DNA from: Chroococcidiopsis sp. CCMEE 29
GTDB lineage: Bacteria; Cyanobacteriota; Cyanobacteriia; Cyanobacteriales; Chroococcidiopsidaceae
Direction of reading: 5' to 3'
Assembly: GCF_023558375.1 (NCBI RefSeq)
Contig: NZ_CP083762.1
Coordinates: 522,273 to 586,272 of the forward strand
DNA: 64,000 nucleotides
The notes under the pieces were generated by a model. It made no database searches. It was not told the DNA's origin and saw nothing but the letters and a program-made list of their open reading frames with translations. The position numbers and the translations under genes were made by a program. Below, piece by piece: positions 7,027-15,340 of the stretch (position 1 is the first letter of the stretch; every line of letters begins with the position of its first letter).

Positions 7027-9578
7027 GTAGCACAGTCGATAACTATTTCCTCAACTACCATCAGCTAGTGCTGGCTCGCATCACTTCTAGGCAGACAAAA
7101 CTGTATCCCCACCAAATTGAAGCCTTGCTAGCCATCTACCAGAAAGCCTGCCGAGGCGAGATGGACGGTAGCTATCGACAAGCAGCATTAATTCTAGCTG
7201 GAGTCGGGACAGGTAAGACACTCATGCAAGCGCTCGTCCCCTATGTACTAGCCCCTTGGATGCAAGGGAAGCAGGCGTTATTTCTCTCAGATAACTGCAC
7301 GTTGCGCGCTCGCTTTCTCAAAGATTTTCCGACTGATGCCAAGCATCGTCCACTCTACGAGCAATGGTTATTGTATTCCTTGGGAGTGCTACCGCCAGGA
7401 GTGCCACCGCCTCAGATTGTTGAACTAGATGCAAGTGACTTCAGTAGCTATGCTTTTGCCATGCAGCAAGCAGACCTGCTGGTGGGCAATCGTCAGTTTG
7501 TCGTTAACCTAGTGCAACGAGGAGATATCGAACCAACATTGATCGGAGTTTTGGTCTGCGATGAAGCGCATTTTAGTGCTGCTGCTTCCTATCGGACAAT
7601 CACCAGTTATTTTTCGGCATCGTTACTGTGTTACTTTACCGGCTCAAAGTTCCGTTCTGATGGTCAACCACTGCCTCACATCCGCTACAACGAGGTGGAG
7701 GAACTAGACGAACTGGGGAGAAATCGCATCGGCTATGCTCCGGTAGCTGACTATGAATTTACCCTGCAACAAGCGTGGCAGCTCCATCCATCCCCAATCA
7801 AGAAATTGATGTACAAAGAGGCGACCAGCACTGCCTTCTTAGTCGAAGAGGAAGGAACAGAAGTTGAATACGCTCCGGATGAATTCTTGCTCAAAGCTCA
7901 GACTGACAAACAGTGGTTCCGGCAAATACTGCTAGCTGATTCGTTCTCGCTACCCGTGTTGGAAATGGCAGTGCAGATATTACTTGTCAAGCGCTCAGCA
8001 ACAGGTCAACCCCATGCCATGCTAGTGCGAGCGCTGAACATCCCTCACACTCATCGCGTTGCAAAGCTATTAGAAGATAACTTTCCTCTGCTTGAGGGAA
8101 AAGTATTGGTAATTCACTCGGAGCATGAGCAGTACGATCTAGCAGGTCGTGCGAGCGCTTTAATCGAAAGATTTTACGCTGGGGAATATTGGGTAGTTGT
8201 CCACTGCGGAATGTTAGGAGTAGGATTCGACCACAAGTGGGTGTCAGTTTCCTGTTGCTTGTGCGTGCTTAAATCTATGTCCCCGGCAGAACAAGAATGG
8301 GGTCGAGCTTTGCGGAAAGTACCGGGAGCAGCAGCCTCTCAATTTCCCCAATTGAATCATCCTAACTGGGCAGTCGTTGTCACTCACTCAGCCTTGGGGT
8401 TACGAGAGTTATTTGAGAAATTCCAGCAAGGAGTTACATCTGATGCAATTAAGGATGCACCAAGGGAGAAACCAGTTCGACCAATACTAACAGCGGCTTA
8501 TGAAGCCGGCGAAACTGTTCTGAAGCTCTCGAATACTGGCAGTGTGAAACCAGGCGACGTGTTGGAGTTGCGCGTACCAGTGGCAGTACCAGTAGAACAA
8601 ATGCCTAAGTTTTCCTTGGTTGAAGAACTCCGCAGTACAGGCGATCTATCAGTAACAAGTGCTGATGATGCACTTACAGTATCATCCAATGGTAGCGCTG
8701 AGTTGGAAACGGATAACTCCAAAACTGAGCTAAGTCGTTTACCGCCACTACCAATCGCTGAGCAGCAGACAACAATGCCTTGGCAGCAGGAAGCGGAGGC
8801 GATTGCCCAAAGATTAGCCGAAATTAGAAGTTACAGAACTTGCCAAATTCAGGTAGAAGCAGTGTTGGATAACCAGCGGGTACAAATTACACCCACTTGG
8901 TCTGACATTCCATCCGGAGTGGAAATTACTAAATCCAGAGTTAATTTTGAGTTACCTACCGCTACATTTTTGGATCACATTGGGCTGGACTGGCAAGTGC
9001 TGGTGGGAGAAGAACTGATTTCTTACTCAGATTACAAGAAGCGGATGGTGTTGCAGCAGCGGGGTATGAACCTGGACAAGGATGGAGAAATTGTGGTATC
9101 TGGTGTCCGGCTGAAAGACACCATGCCAGCAGCAGCTTACGCTCTATTCCTCAAAGGACTAGAGACGGAGCTAGCCACAGTAGAAGTGGAAATAGCTCAT
9201 AGCGATCGCGTTGTCCGTCCTGACAAAGCGAAGTTGGAAATGCAATCGCGCTATGGAGCACAGGTGCGAAGCTTAATTAACGAACTGTTTATGCAAAGGA
9301 GTCTAGTCAGGGATGGTGCTTCTGGTCGGTCTTTGTTAGAGCGCCCGGTTAAACTTTTGGCGGCGGCGAGCGCGCGAGTACAAGAAAAAGGACACGAACC
9401 AGATTTTGCCAACAATTCTGCCTTGATTCACTCGGCTGTGTTTGGTTTTGTCAAGCAGCAAACAGGTAGGGGTTGGTCGGAACACACCTGCGAGCAACAA
9501 TACCAGGAGGCAGTAAAGACAGCACGTCTTTTTCTCCTGCGGCTGAGGGAACAGTTGCAATGGCGACCACAGCGCTAG
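7023..9578 (+). CDS. Superfamily 2 DEAH-box helicase
   Basis: An 851-residue protein. Residues about 25-440 form an SF2 helicase core: Walker A 'GVGTGKT' (residues 60-66), DEAH box near 180-183 ('VLVCDEAHF'), motif III-like 'FTGSKFR' near 206, and 'GVGFDHKWVSV' followed by 'AEQEWGRALRK' for motifs V/VI near 400-435. This resembles type III restriction R-subunit and COG1061 helicases. Residues about 540-851 are an additional domain I do not recognise, containing 'GLDWQVLVGEELISYSDYKKRM'. The 4-base overlap with the HNH gene suggests a nuclease-helicase pair acting on DNA, for example in defence, plasmid maintenance or repair; none of these can be chosen from the sequence. Confidence 0.8.
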   Translation: MSSTVDNYFLNYHQLVLARITSRQTKLYPHQIEALLAIYQKACRGEMDGSYRQAALILAGVGTGKTLMQALVPYVLAPWMQGKQALFLSDNCTLRARFLKDFPTDAKHRPLYEQWLLYSLGVLPPGVPPPQIVELDASDFSSYAFAMQQADLLVGNRQFVVNLVQRGDIEPTLIGVLVCDEAHFSAAASYRTITSYFSASLLCYFTGSKFRSDGQPLPHIRYNEVEELDELGRNRIGYAPVADYEFTLQQAWQLHPSPIKKLMYKEATSTAFLVEEEGTEVEYAPDEFLLKAQTDKQWFRQILLADSFSLPVLEMAVQILLVKRSATGQPHAMLVRALNIPHTHRVAKLLEDNFPLLEGKVLVIHSEHEQYDLAGRASALIERFYAGEYWVVVHCGMLGVGFDHKWVSVSCCLCVLKSMSPAEQEWGRALRKVPGAAASQFPQLNHPNWAVVVTHSALGLRELFEKFQQGVTSDAIKDAPREKPVRPILTAAYEAGETVLKLSNTGSVKPGDVLELRVPVAVPVEQMPKFSLVEELRSTGDLSVTSADDALTVSSNGSAELETDNSKTELSRLPPLPIAEQQTTMPWQQEAEAIAQRLAEIRSYRTCQIQVEAVLDNQRVQITPTWSDIPSGVEITKSRVNFELPTATFLDHIGLDWQVLVGEELISYSDYKKRMVLQQRGMNLDKDGEIVVSGVRLKDTMPAAAYALFLKGLETELATVEVEIAHSDRVVRPDKAKLEMQSRYGAQVRSLINELFMQRSLVRDGASGRSLLERPVKLLAAASARVQEKGHEPDFANNSALIHSAVFGFVKQQTGRGWSEHTCEQQYQEAVKTARLFLLRLREQLQWRPQR

Positions 9579-9815
9579 GTAATTTTATCTTTTAGCTCTT
9601 TTCATTGTTGTCTACCGCCTTCAGCTAAATCCCGAGCTGATTCTGCTGGAGTCACCTGATTATTCTGCTGGGCAGCAATGTCACTTAAAGCTGTCAGCCC
9701 AGAGGGCAATAAGTTGGAAGTGCTGTCTTTTTCTTGAACCCGCCCAGTACCGATGCCATCAGCAGAGGGCAACAATCGATTGACCCACCCCAGCAAATCG
9801 GTTACAAAAAAGTTA

Positions 9816-9952
9816 CTCAAAATTGGTCAACCGTTGCATTTTGGTGGCTTGAGAGGACTGGTTTATTGGAAATATTTTCAACCAAGCCACCAAAATGCAC
9901 AGGATCTATTAGTCGGATGGAGAGATTTTTAGTACGGTTGACCAATTTTGAG
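9816..9952. mobile_element. 137-bp MITE-like element with nested perfect inverted repeats
   Basis: The outer ends are a perfect 19-bp inverted repeat: CTCAAAATTGGTCAACCGT at 9816-9834 and its reverse complement at 9934-9952. Immediately inside lies a second perfect 16-bp inverted repeat, TGCATTTTGGTGGCTT at 9835-9850, mirrored at 9884-9899. The right arm has a 34-base spacer between inner and outer repeats, so folding gives a hairpin with one large bulge. There is no open reading frame of note. It sits inside the SDR gene between sequences for 'FPGLTA' and 'LLGWVNRLL', so it is an insertion. No clear target duplication is visible. Confidence 0.75.
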
Positions 9953-10657
9953 CAGGTTTCATGCTGGGGCGGTCAGTCCTGGAAACAAAGCGTGAAACTT
10001 ATCACCAACAAGCGCTGGTAGTGAAAGAACAACTTCTGCATCACCTCGCTTGCAGGCAGCGATAATCTGTCGTGCTGCTGCTTGGGCATTCATCGAAAGA
10101 ATAGGAAGTGAATCGCTAATGCTGAACCAGGTAGATTCGGCGCGGTGCTGACCTTTAAACAAGGCATCGTAGGGACTACCTGTACGCATTAGACCTGGAC
10201 ACACAGTGGTTACTACAAATCCCTTGGCAGCCAGTTCCGCGCGTAACCCTTGAGAAAATCCAGTCAGCGCGAACTTGCTAGTGCTATACGGCAACAAATG
10301 GGGTGCACTTACCTTACCGCCAATCGAGGAGATGTTCACAATCCGCCCTGAGTGTTGTTGGCACATTTGGGGGAGGACAGCCAGAGTGGTGTACAGCGGT
10401 GCCCAAAAATGGGTGTTCATTGCTTGTTCATAGTCACACAGTGTCATCACCTCCATTGGACCAACTGTGATGATGCCAGCATTATTGATTAGCACATCTA
10501 TCAGACCGAAGTGAGTGCGAATAGTATGCACCATTTCGTCAACCTGTGCTTTGTCTGTGACATCGCACTTCAGTGTGAGTACCTGTCTACCGCTGTGCTG
10601 CTCTAACTCGGCACGTGCCCTTTCCAGTTCGGTTGCATCACCAACTCCCGCGCTATA

Positions 10658-11555
10658 GAAGCCATTTGACATCTATCCATTTGATAGCCGTTTGAGCATC
10701 AGTCTGAGCAAACAAAGGTTGAGTTTAGCTGTGGCATTGACCAACGTTTTCTCAAAGTTTTTGACCAAACTCTTACATCGTTCCATCCAAGAATTAGACC
10801 GCTCAATCACCCATCGGGTTGCTACTCGAACAAATCCAGAGTGACCTTGGGCTGCCTTTTCGGCTTTCGTGGGCTTGGGTGCCAGTTCAAACCTGAGCTT
10901 GGTCATCATCTGAGGATAAAGTTTTTGTAGGGCAGCGGTGATGGTGTTTGGGTGATAGCCATGGTCGAGCAAAATGGTGATTTTGGGGACGTTGACGGGC
11001 TTGGCTCGAAAGTAATCCAGGTGATTGCTTAGCAGTTCAATCAAGCCTTGGTCATCGGACACATTAGCAGGAGTGCAGTGGGTAAAAAACGGCAACCCTA
11101 GAGGATCGACGGCGAGATGGCGTTTGATGCCATTAGTGCATTTGTAATGGCAGAACCCTTTGGACTCGATACTAGCACTACAGGTGTTTTTCACCGCTTG
11201 TGAGTCAACGATTAGTAACCGCGTCCATTTTTGTTTTTTTTGACATGTTGCCGCACCTGCGAATGCAATCTCGTCATTATCTGTTCGAGAACGCCATCCG
11301 CACGCCACTGCTTGTAATGCCAGAATACCGTCGAGTAGGGTGGCAAGTCTTTGGGCAGGTCACCCCAATTACAACCATTCTTAAGTTGATAAAAGACGCC
11401 ATCCAAGATTTGCCGCTTTGTCCAGTAAGGTGGCCTGGTTTTCTTCTTTTGGGGCACTAATGGCTCGATGAGCTCCCACTCTTTGTCAGTTAAGCTGCTG
11501 GAGTACGGCATTTATTTCTGATCTTAGCTTTTCATCAGAGATCTCAAATAGGTTC
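10658..11555 (-). mobile_element. IS5-family (IS427-like) insertion sequence, 898 bp
   Basis: The element interrupts the SDR gene. The imperfect terminal repeats match at 14 of 18 positions (GAAGCCATTTGACATCTA at the low-coordinate end against GAACCTATTTGAGATCTC read inward from the other end). The flanks share TATA at 10654-10657 and 11556-11559, a plausible target duplication. The size, the two-frame transposase and the A8 slip site fit the IS427 group of IS5. Confidence 0.78.
10673..11511 (-). CDS. IS5-family transposase in two frames (programmed -1 frameshift)
   Basis: The first frame (11511-11212) encodes the N-terminal DUF4096-like domain: 'SLTDKEWELIEPLVP', 'RQILDGVFYQLKNGCNWGDLP' and 'YSTVFWHYKQWRADGV'. 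The second frame (to 10673) carries the DDE domain: 'LLIVDSQAVK' (first Asp), 'ITILLDHGYH' (second Asp) and 'RWVIERSNSWM' (Glu). The frames overlap at a run of eight A residues (minus strand, plus coordinates 11235-11242), and a -1 slip there joins them. All catalytic acids are present, so the element may still be active. Confidence 0.8.
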
Positions 11556-11727
11556 TATAACCAAACCAAGTCCGCGCGACCCACCTGTAATCAGTACCGT
11601 TTTGCCGCTGAAATTGTATTGACGTTCGCGCCACCAGCGCACCACCTACAGTGCCGCAAGTAATGCAAGTGCGCCCACTGCCGCCAGAATCAGTGGATTG
11701 TAATTCAGTTCACTCATATGTTTTCAC

Positions 11728-12579
11728 TCATATGTTTTTATGTTGGGTTGGGTCAACTAGCATATAGTGCATTCCAGACTCGGGTGTGGGCGGAAAATGT
11801 TCTCCCTTAGTTGCAGTGACTTCTCGTCCCTCGCTATTCCCATCTGGATTAATTAGTGCATATCGACCGCTAGTTGGTACTATCTCGCCTGGCTTGTACA
11901 ACTGCTCATTTTCACCGATAGTCATGACACCCTTTTGCGGTTGGGAAAGAAATTCCTGATTTCCTTTGTGCAGAGTTTCGTCAACTAGCTGATAGTGCAT
12001 CCCTGGCTCGGGTGTAGGTGGAAAGTGTTCTCCTTTAGTTGAGGTGACTTCTCGTCCCTCGCTATTCCCATCTGGATTAATTAGTGCATATCGACCGCTA
12101 GTTGGTACTATCTCACCTGGTTTGTAGAATTGTTCAGTTTCATCCGTTCTAATCACCTCCTGTGCTTGTTGCTTTAGGAATCTCTCAAACAGTTGCAATA
12201 CTTCCTGACGTTTTGATGCTGTAAGTAAATAGCGATAACCAAACCAGCTAGCATAGGCAAGACCAACCAGCTCAAATGTTGGTGCTATCAGTGGAATATC
12301 ATTGAGAGCATCTACGGCTGCCAAGACTACCCTCAGCGCTACGAAGGCTGCCAAAACTAACACCACCCCAACCAGCGAGCGCGAGTATGTATTGAAGAAT
12401 CTACCCAAGTAATTAGACAGGTGCGCTAAAAAAGCTACTACTTGTGTGAGAATCGATAAACCTTTGTGAATCGACCTAGCCGCAGGAGATAACTGTGGCT
12501 GCTGTATCGATTCTATTGCTGCTGTGATTGCAGGGGAGTTGATAGCATCATCTTTTGTTTTTGGCAGTTGGGATTGCAT
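11728..12579 (-). CDS. CAAD-domain membrane protein with two C-terminal YjzC-like repeats
   Basis: A 283-residue protein. Residues about 40-140 resemble the CAAD domain (cyanobacterial aminoacyl-tRNA synthetase appended domain): an amphipathic helix, two membrane segments ('SLVGVVLVLAAFVALRVVLA' and 'APTFELVGLAYASWFGYRYL') and 'TASKRQEVLQLFERF'. CAAD anchors proteins to the thylakoid membrane. Residues about 150-205 and 226-280 are two near-identical copies of a 'YKPGEIVPTSGRYALINPDG' unit that recalls YjzC-like small proteins. The copies are 76 residues apart and share 71 bp of identical DNA, so the duplication is recent. The soluble repeats would face the cytoplasm. Function unknown. Confidence 0.75.
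   Translation of the reverse strand: MQSQLPKTKDDAINSPAITAAIESIQQPQLSPAARSIHKGLSILTQVVAFLAHLSNYLGRFFNTYSRSLVGVVLVLAAFVALRVVLAAVDALNDIPLIAPTFELVGLAYASWFGYRYLLTASKRQEVLQLFERFLKQQAQEVIRTDETEQFYKPGEIVPTSGRYALINPDGNSEGREVTSTKGEHFPPTPEPGMHYQLVDETLHKGNQEFLSQPQKGVMTIGENEQLYKPGEIVPTSGRYALINPDGNSEGREVTATKGEHFPPTPESGMHYMLVDPTQHKNI
11816..12114 (-). repeat. 71-bp perfect direct repeat inside the CAAD gene
   Basis: Bases 11816-11886 and 12044-12114 are identical over 71 bp, with diverged sequence between and around them (period 228 bp, 76 codons). The identity covers the 'YALINPDGNSEGREVT' part of each protein repeat. Recombination between the copies could delete or add one repeat in frame. Confidence 0.85.
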
Positions 12580-12720
12580 AATTTGTCTTGATTAATCCGC
12601 AAGTAAATGCTTTCACTCTAAAACCGAACCAGCTTCTTCTCATCTTTCCAAGTGGGTGTTTAGCAACCATCAAAATAGAACTTAGGGTGAAGGTGGTGGT
12701 AAATATCATCCCCTAGCAAC

Positions 12721-12972
12721 TTAGCTTTTCTTAGTTGTGGACTTTTTCGCTGGCTTGGTTAAAACCGGTCTGGGTTTCTTTTTCTTGTGCAGTGTGGCAT
12801 CAGTTCTATCAGCAGGAGGACGGCACACTTCACAATAAAGTGGTTTAGTGTAAGACTCTCTTGCTGTTGGTTGATCGCATTGCTTACACATGAATTTGAA
12901 GATGCGAGTCTTAATCGTTCGATGATGCGCTCTGACTGTATATTCTCTAACGAAAACCTCTTTGGATGGCAT
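12721..12972 (-). CDS. Small zinc-ribbon protein
   Basis: An 83-residue protein with two Cys pairs, 'CKQC' near residues 29-32 and 'CEVC' near residues 47-50, spaced to form a zinc ribbon. Between them is a '[11 protein letters not shown]' linker. The C-terminal third is very basic ([18 protein letters not shown]), which suggests nucleic-acid binding. I do not recognise a named family. It is transcribed away from the coiled-coil gene at 13040, with 67 bases between the two starts serving as a divergent promoter region. Function unknown. Confidence 0.6.
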   Translation of the reverse strand: MPSKEVFVREYTVRAHHRTIKTRIFKFMCKQCDQPTARESYTKPLYCEVCRPPADRTDATLHKKKKPRPVLTKPAKKSTTKKS

Positions 12973-13039
12973 AGCACGAGAATGATGGCTAGTGTGTAAC
13001 TAAGTATGCTATCGAAAAGAAAGTCACTGATGTGCAAAG

Positions 13040-14243
13040 ATGCAACACCAAAAGCAATTCGTCGCCAACTTACTTGAACTACGAGCACACTACCAATCAC
13101 TTCAAAATGAGTACGAGCGCAGTTGTGTTCATATTAGAGAGCAGCTATCTCACGTTAATGCCTTGTTGGTAGAGCAGCTAAGCGAGAATCAGCAGTTGGT
13201 CGAGAGTTTGATGGAACTGCGAACGCACTATCAAGCGGTGTATGAGGAACTACAGCAAAAAGTTGCTCAGGCAAAAGAGCAACTGAATCATGTCAACGCC
13301 CTACTAGCGGATCAGTTAGTGCTACAACACAATGGACAACAGCCTGTTGCGATCTCAGCCGCAACTGTAGAGAGAGCAGCAAGCACTGGCAGGAACAAGT
13401 AAAAATCAACGGCAGGAGCTGCCTCAGCTTGGATTAGAGGAGACAATAGCACCACCAGAGCTGGTCAACCAGCAACAGGAACTGCCTCAGACGCAGCCCC
13501 AATCAGAGCAATCTGCGCCAGCAGAGCCACTAGAGCCACATCTGCCCTCAACCACTAGCAAGATAGAACCGTCTCAAGAGGCTGAACTAAAAGAGCCGTC
13601 TGATGTAGCTGAGCCAATAGCGGGAGCTGATGTAGAAGTAAAAGCTCCAGTATCAGAGCGAGCGCATTCATTACCACCCAAAACACCGCTGCTGCCCCAG
13701 TATGTCAATCTGACCAAGCAGCAAGCGGTTGAGAAGCTGTTGCGCGAACACTCAGGTAGTATTCTAGACACAGATTACATCATCTACTCTTTGCATGGAA
13801 AACTTGAGCCAGAGGAAATCAAACAAGAAAAGCTCAGGATGTACGACACCCTGAAAAAAGGTGTAGAAAAAGGACTGTGGGACAGAGTGCCTGACTCTCC
13901 TGGTTGCTACACGCTTGACCTCAAGCTAATAAATTCGGACTCCAGTCAGAAAAAGGCAGAGGATAACAAACACCAAGGGCAGAAGTCCAAACGCAAGTCA
14001 AAAGATGAAATCCTGCCTCGCTATCAGAATCTGAGTTTAATAGGGGCAGTTGAGACGGTAGTACGGGAGAATCAAGGGCAAATATTGACTACAGAAAAAG
14101 TGGCAAAGGAATTGTATGGCGAGTTAAAAGGATATGCTTTGACTAAAGCAAAAGCAAAAGTTGGGAAAACACTTTGGCATGGTGCTAAACAAAGACTTTG
14201 GCAGCGTGTACCAGATAAGCTGGGATGCTATACGCTAGTTTGA
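13040..14243 (+). pseudogene. Coiled-coil protein with two winged-helix (HARE-HTH-like) repeats; frameshifted
   Basis: Two overlapping frames make one gene. Frame 1 (13040-13402) is a heptad-rich coiled coil with two copies of 'LRAHYQ...EQL.HVNALL'. Frame 2 is open from 13371 to 14243 but has no ATG near its start. It continues with a Pro/Gln/Glu linker and two related repeats of about 75 residues (from 'YVNLTKQQAVEKLL' and 'YQNLSLIGAVETVV'), each ending 'GLWDRVPD..GCYTL' or 'RLWQRVPD..GCYTL'. These look like winged helices of the HARE-HTH kind. The join falls on AGAGAGAG at 13369-13376; adding one AG unit restores a single frame of about 400 residues. It is either mutated, phase-variable or a sequencing error. 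It lies upstream of parAB and may be a DNA-binding partner. Confidence 0.65.
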
Positions 14244-14443
14244 GGACAAATGCAGAACTATCCAATGCAAGTTTTTAACAGCTATTTCTAAAGGGATGTA
14301 ACAACTAGCATTTGCGTGATGACTGGTACAGCTGACGAAGCATCGTTAAATGAATGAATGTTCTGGCAACTCTTCAGAGTCACGGTAGAGTACATTGGTA
14401 TTTTCCATTTTGTATAGAAGTAGTGTTAAAAATCGAAAGATCT

Positions 14444-14483
14444 CATGTACTGTAGTGAACTATGTACCGTAGTACTACGGTAC
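14444..14483. promoter_or_regulatory. Palindromic partition/operator site upstream of parA
   Basis: GTACCGTAGTACTACGGTAC at 14464-14483 is a perfect 20-bp palindrome. A related half-site, TGTACTGTAGTGAAC, lies just before it (from about 14444). A third, nearly palindromic copy lies after parB at 16499. Such repeats flanking parAB are characteristic of parS centromeres or ParA/ParB autoregulatory operators. No function has been shown here. Confidence 0.65.
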
Positions 14484-14515
14484 AAGATTTGTCCTCTTCA
14501 ACAACCACTACTGCC

Positions 14516-15340
14516 ATGACCAACCAAATGCGACTCGCTATCATGACTGGAGCCGGAGGGGTTGGAAAGACGACTTTAGCGGTCAATCTTGGCTACGAAG
14601 TTGCTCGACTTGGATATAAAGTTGCTATTTTTGACCTCGATCCCCAAGGTTCAATTAACGTTGCCTGTCGCCTCAAAAAGACTCCAGCTCCAAAAGCAAC
14701 AACCGCCTGGATTTACTCTGGTTTTTTTGATGGGACTTACACTCTAACCCCGGTTTGGGAACAATATGTGAAGACTTTGGATGTATTTCAAGGAGGAAGT
14801 GCCCTTTTCAAAATCATGTCGAATCTTGCGCAACCAGGTGGCTGCAATCTATTGAAAGAAGCTCTGACGGAGTACCCTTTACCACACGATCTCGTTATCT
14901 TTGATTGTCCAGCAACGCTAGAACAGATTCCTAAATCTGCGTTAGTTGCAGCTAGTCATCTACTAGTTCCCTTAATGCCAGATGCTAAAGCTGTCGATGG
15001 TACACGAGTTTTGCTGGATTGGTATGCAGCAAGCATTCAAGAACTCCAGCTCATATCCCCACCATTCTTCCTTGGTTTTGTAATCAACAATATGGAAGAT
15101 GGAGCAGAACACCAACGCCTGTCCAAGGAACTTCCTCCACGCTACCAAGCGCGTGGCTATCATGTGTTTCCTCCAATCAAACATTACACTGCCTTTGTCA
15201 ATGCTTGGTCAGAAGGAGTTCCATTGCGGGTTCATCGTTCAACCCACGCAGCACTAAAACCAATTGAGGCAATCACTGGAGCAATCATTCAAGTAGTGAA
15301 AGGAGAAAAACGTGGTAAAGCGAAATCGAATCGACGTTGA
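14516..15340 (+). CDS. parA: ParA-family partition ATPase
   Basis: The protein has a ParA/Soj fold: P-loop 'TGAGGVGKTTLAVNLG' about 10 residues from the start, Walker A' 'VAIFDLDPQGS', and Walker B 'DLVIFDCPA' near residue 130. The usual deviant Walker A is KGGxxK; here the signature lysine position is alanine (GAGGVGKTT), although the P-loop lysine is kept. I prefer the ATG at 14516. An earlier in-frame ATG at 14462 would put the 20-bp palindrome inside the gene and has no ribosome binding site. parB overlaps its 3' end by 29 bases, so the pair is an operon. Role: segregation of a plasmid or island. Confidence 0.85.
   Translation: MTNQMRLAIMTGAGGVGKTTLAVNLGYEVARLGYKVAIFDLDPQGSINVACRLKKTPAPKATTAWIYSGFFDGTYTLTPVWEQYVKTLDVFQGGSALFKIMSNLAQPGGCNLLKEALTEYPLPHDLVIFDCPATLEQIPKSALVAASHLLVPLMPDAKAVDGTRVLLDWYAASIQELQLISPPFFLGFVINNMEDGAEHQRLSKELPPRYQARGYHVFPPIKHYTAFVNAWSEGVPLRVHRSTHAALKPIEAITGAIIQVVKGEKRGKAKSNRR

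Larger units (their letters stand above)
9602..11717 (-). pseudogene. SDR-family oxidoreductase gene, disrupted by an IS5-type element and a palindromic element
   Basis: Three pieces make one short-chain dehydrogenase. The N-terminus (from ATG 11717) reads a membrane-anchor-like start, then an in-frame TAG at 11646-11648, then the Rossmann motif 'TGGSRGLGLV'. It is cut by an 898-bp insertion sequence (10658-11555). The middle piece (10657-9959) holds 'INNAG' and the catalytic 'SSIGG...LLPYSTSKFAL' (Ser, Tyr-x3-Lys). A few codons between 'ARE' and 'DATELERARAELEQ' seem lost with a frame change. The C-terminus ('LLGWVNRLLPSADGIGTGRV', 9602-9815) is separated by a 137-bp nested inverted repeat. 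The gene would have encoded about 320-330 residues and is non-functional. Confidence 0.82.

Noticed and set aside
9734-10021. Plus-strand 95-codon frame
   Set aside because: It only spans the palindromic element and the antisense of the SDR gene; composition follows the inverted repeats.
12759-13100. 113-codon minus-strand frame across the Zn-ribbon gene and divergent promoter
   Set aside because: It overlaps two better frames and has no protein-like pattern.
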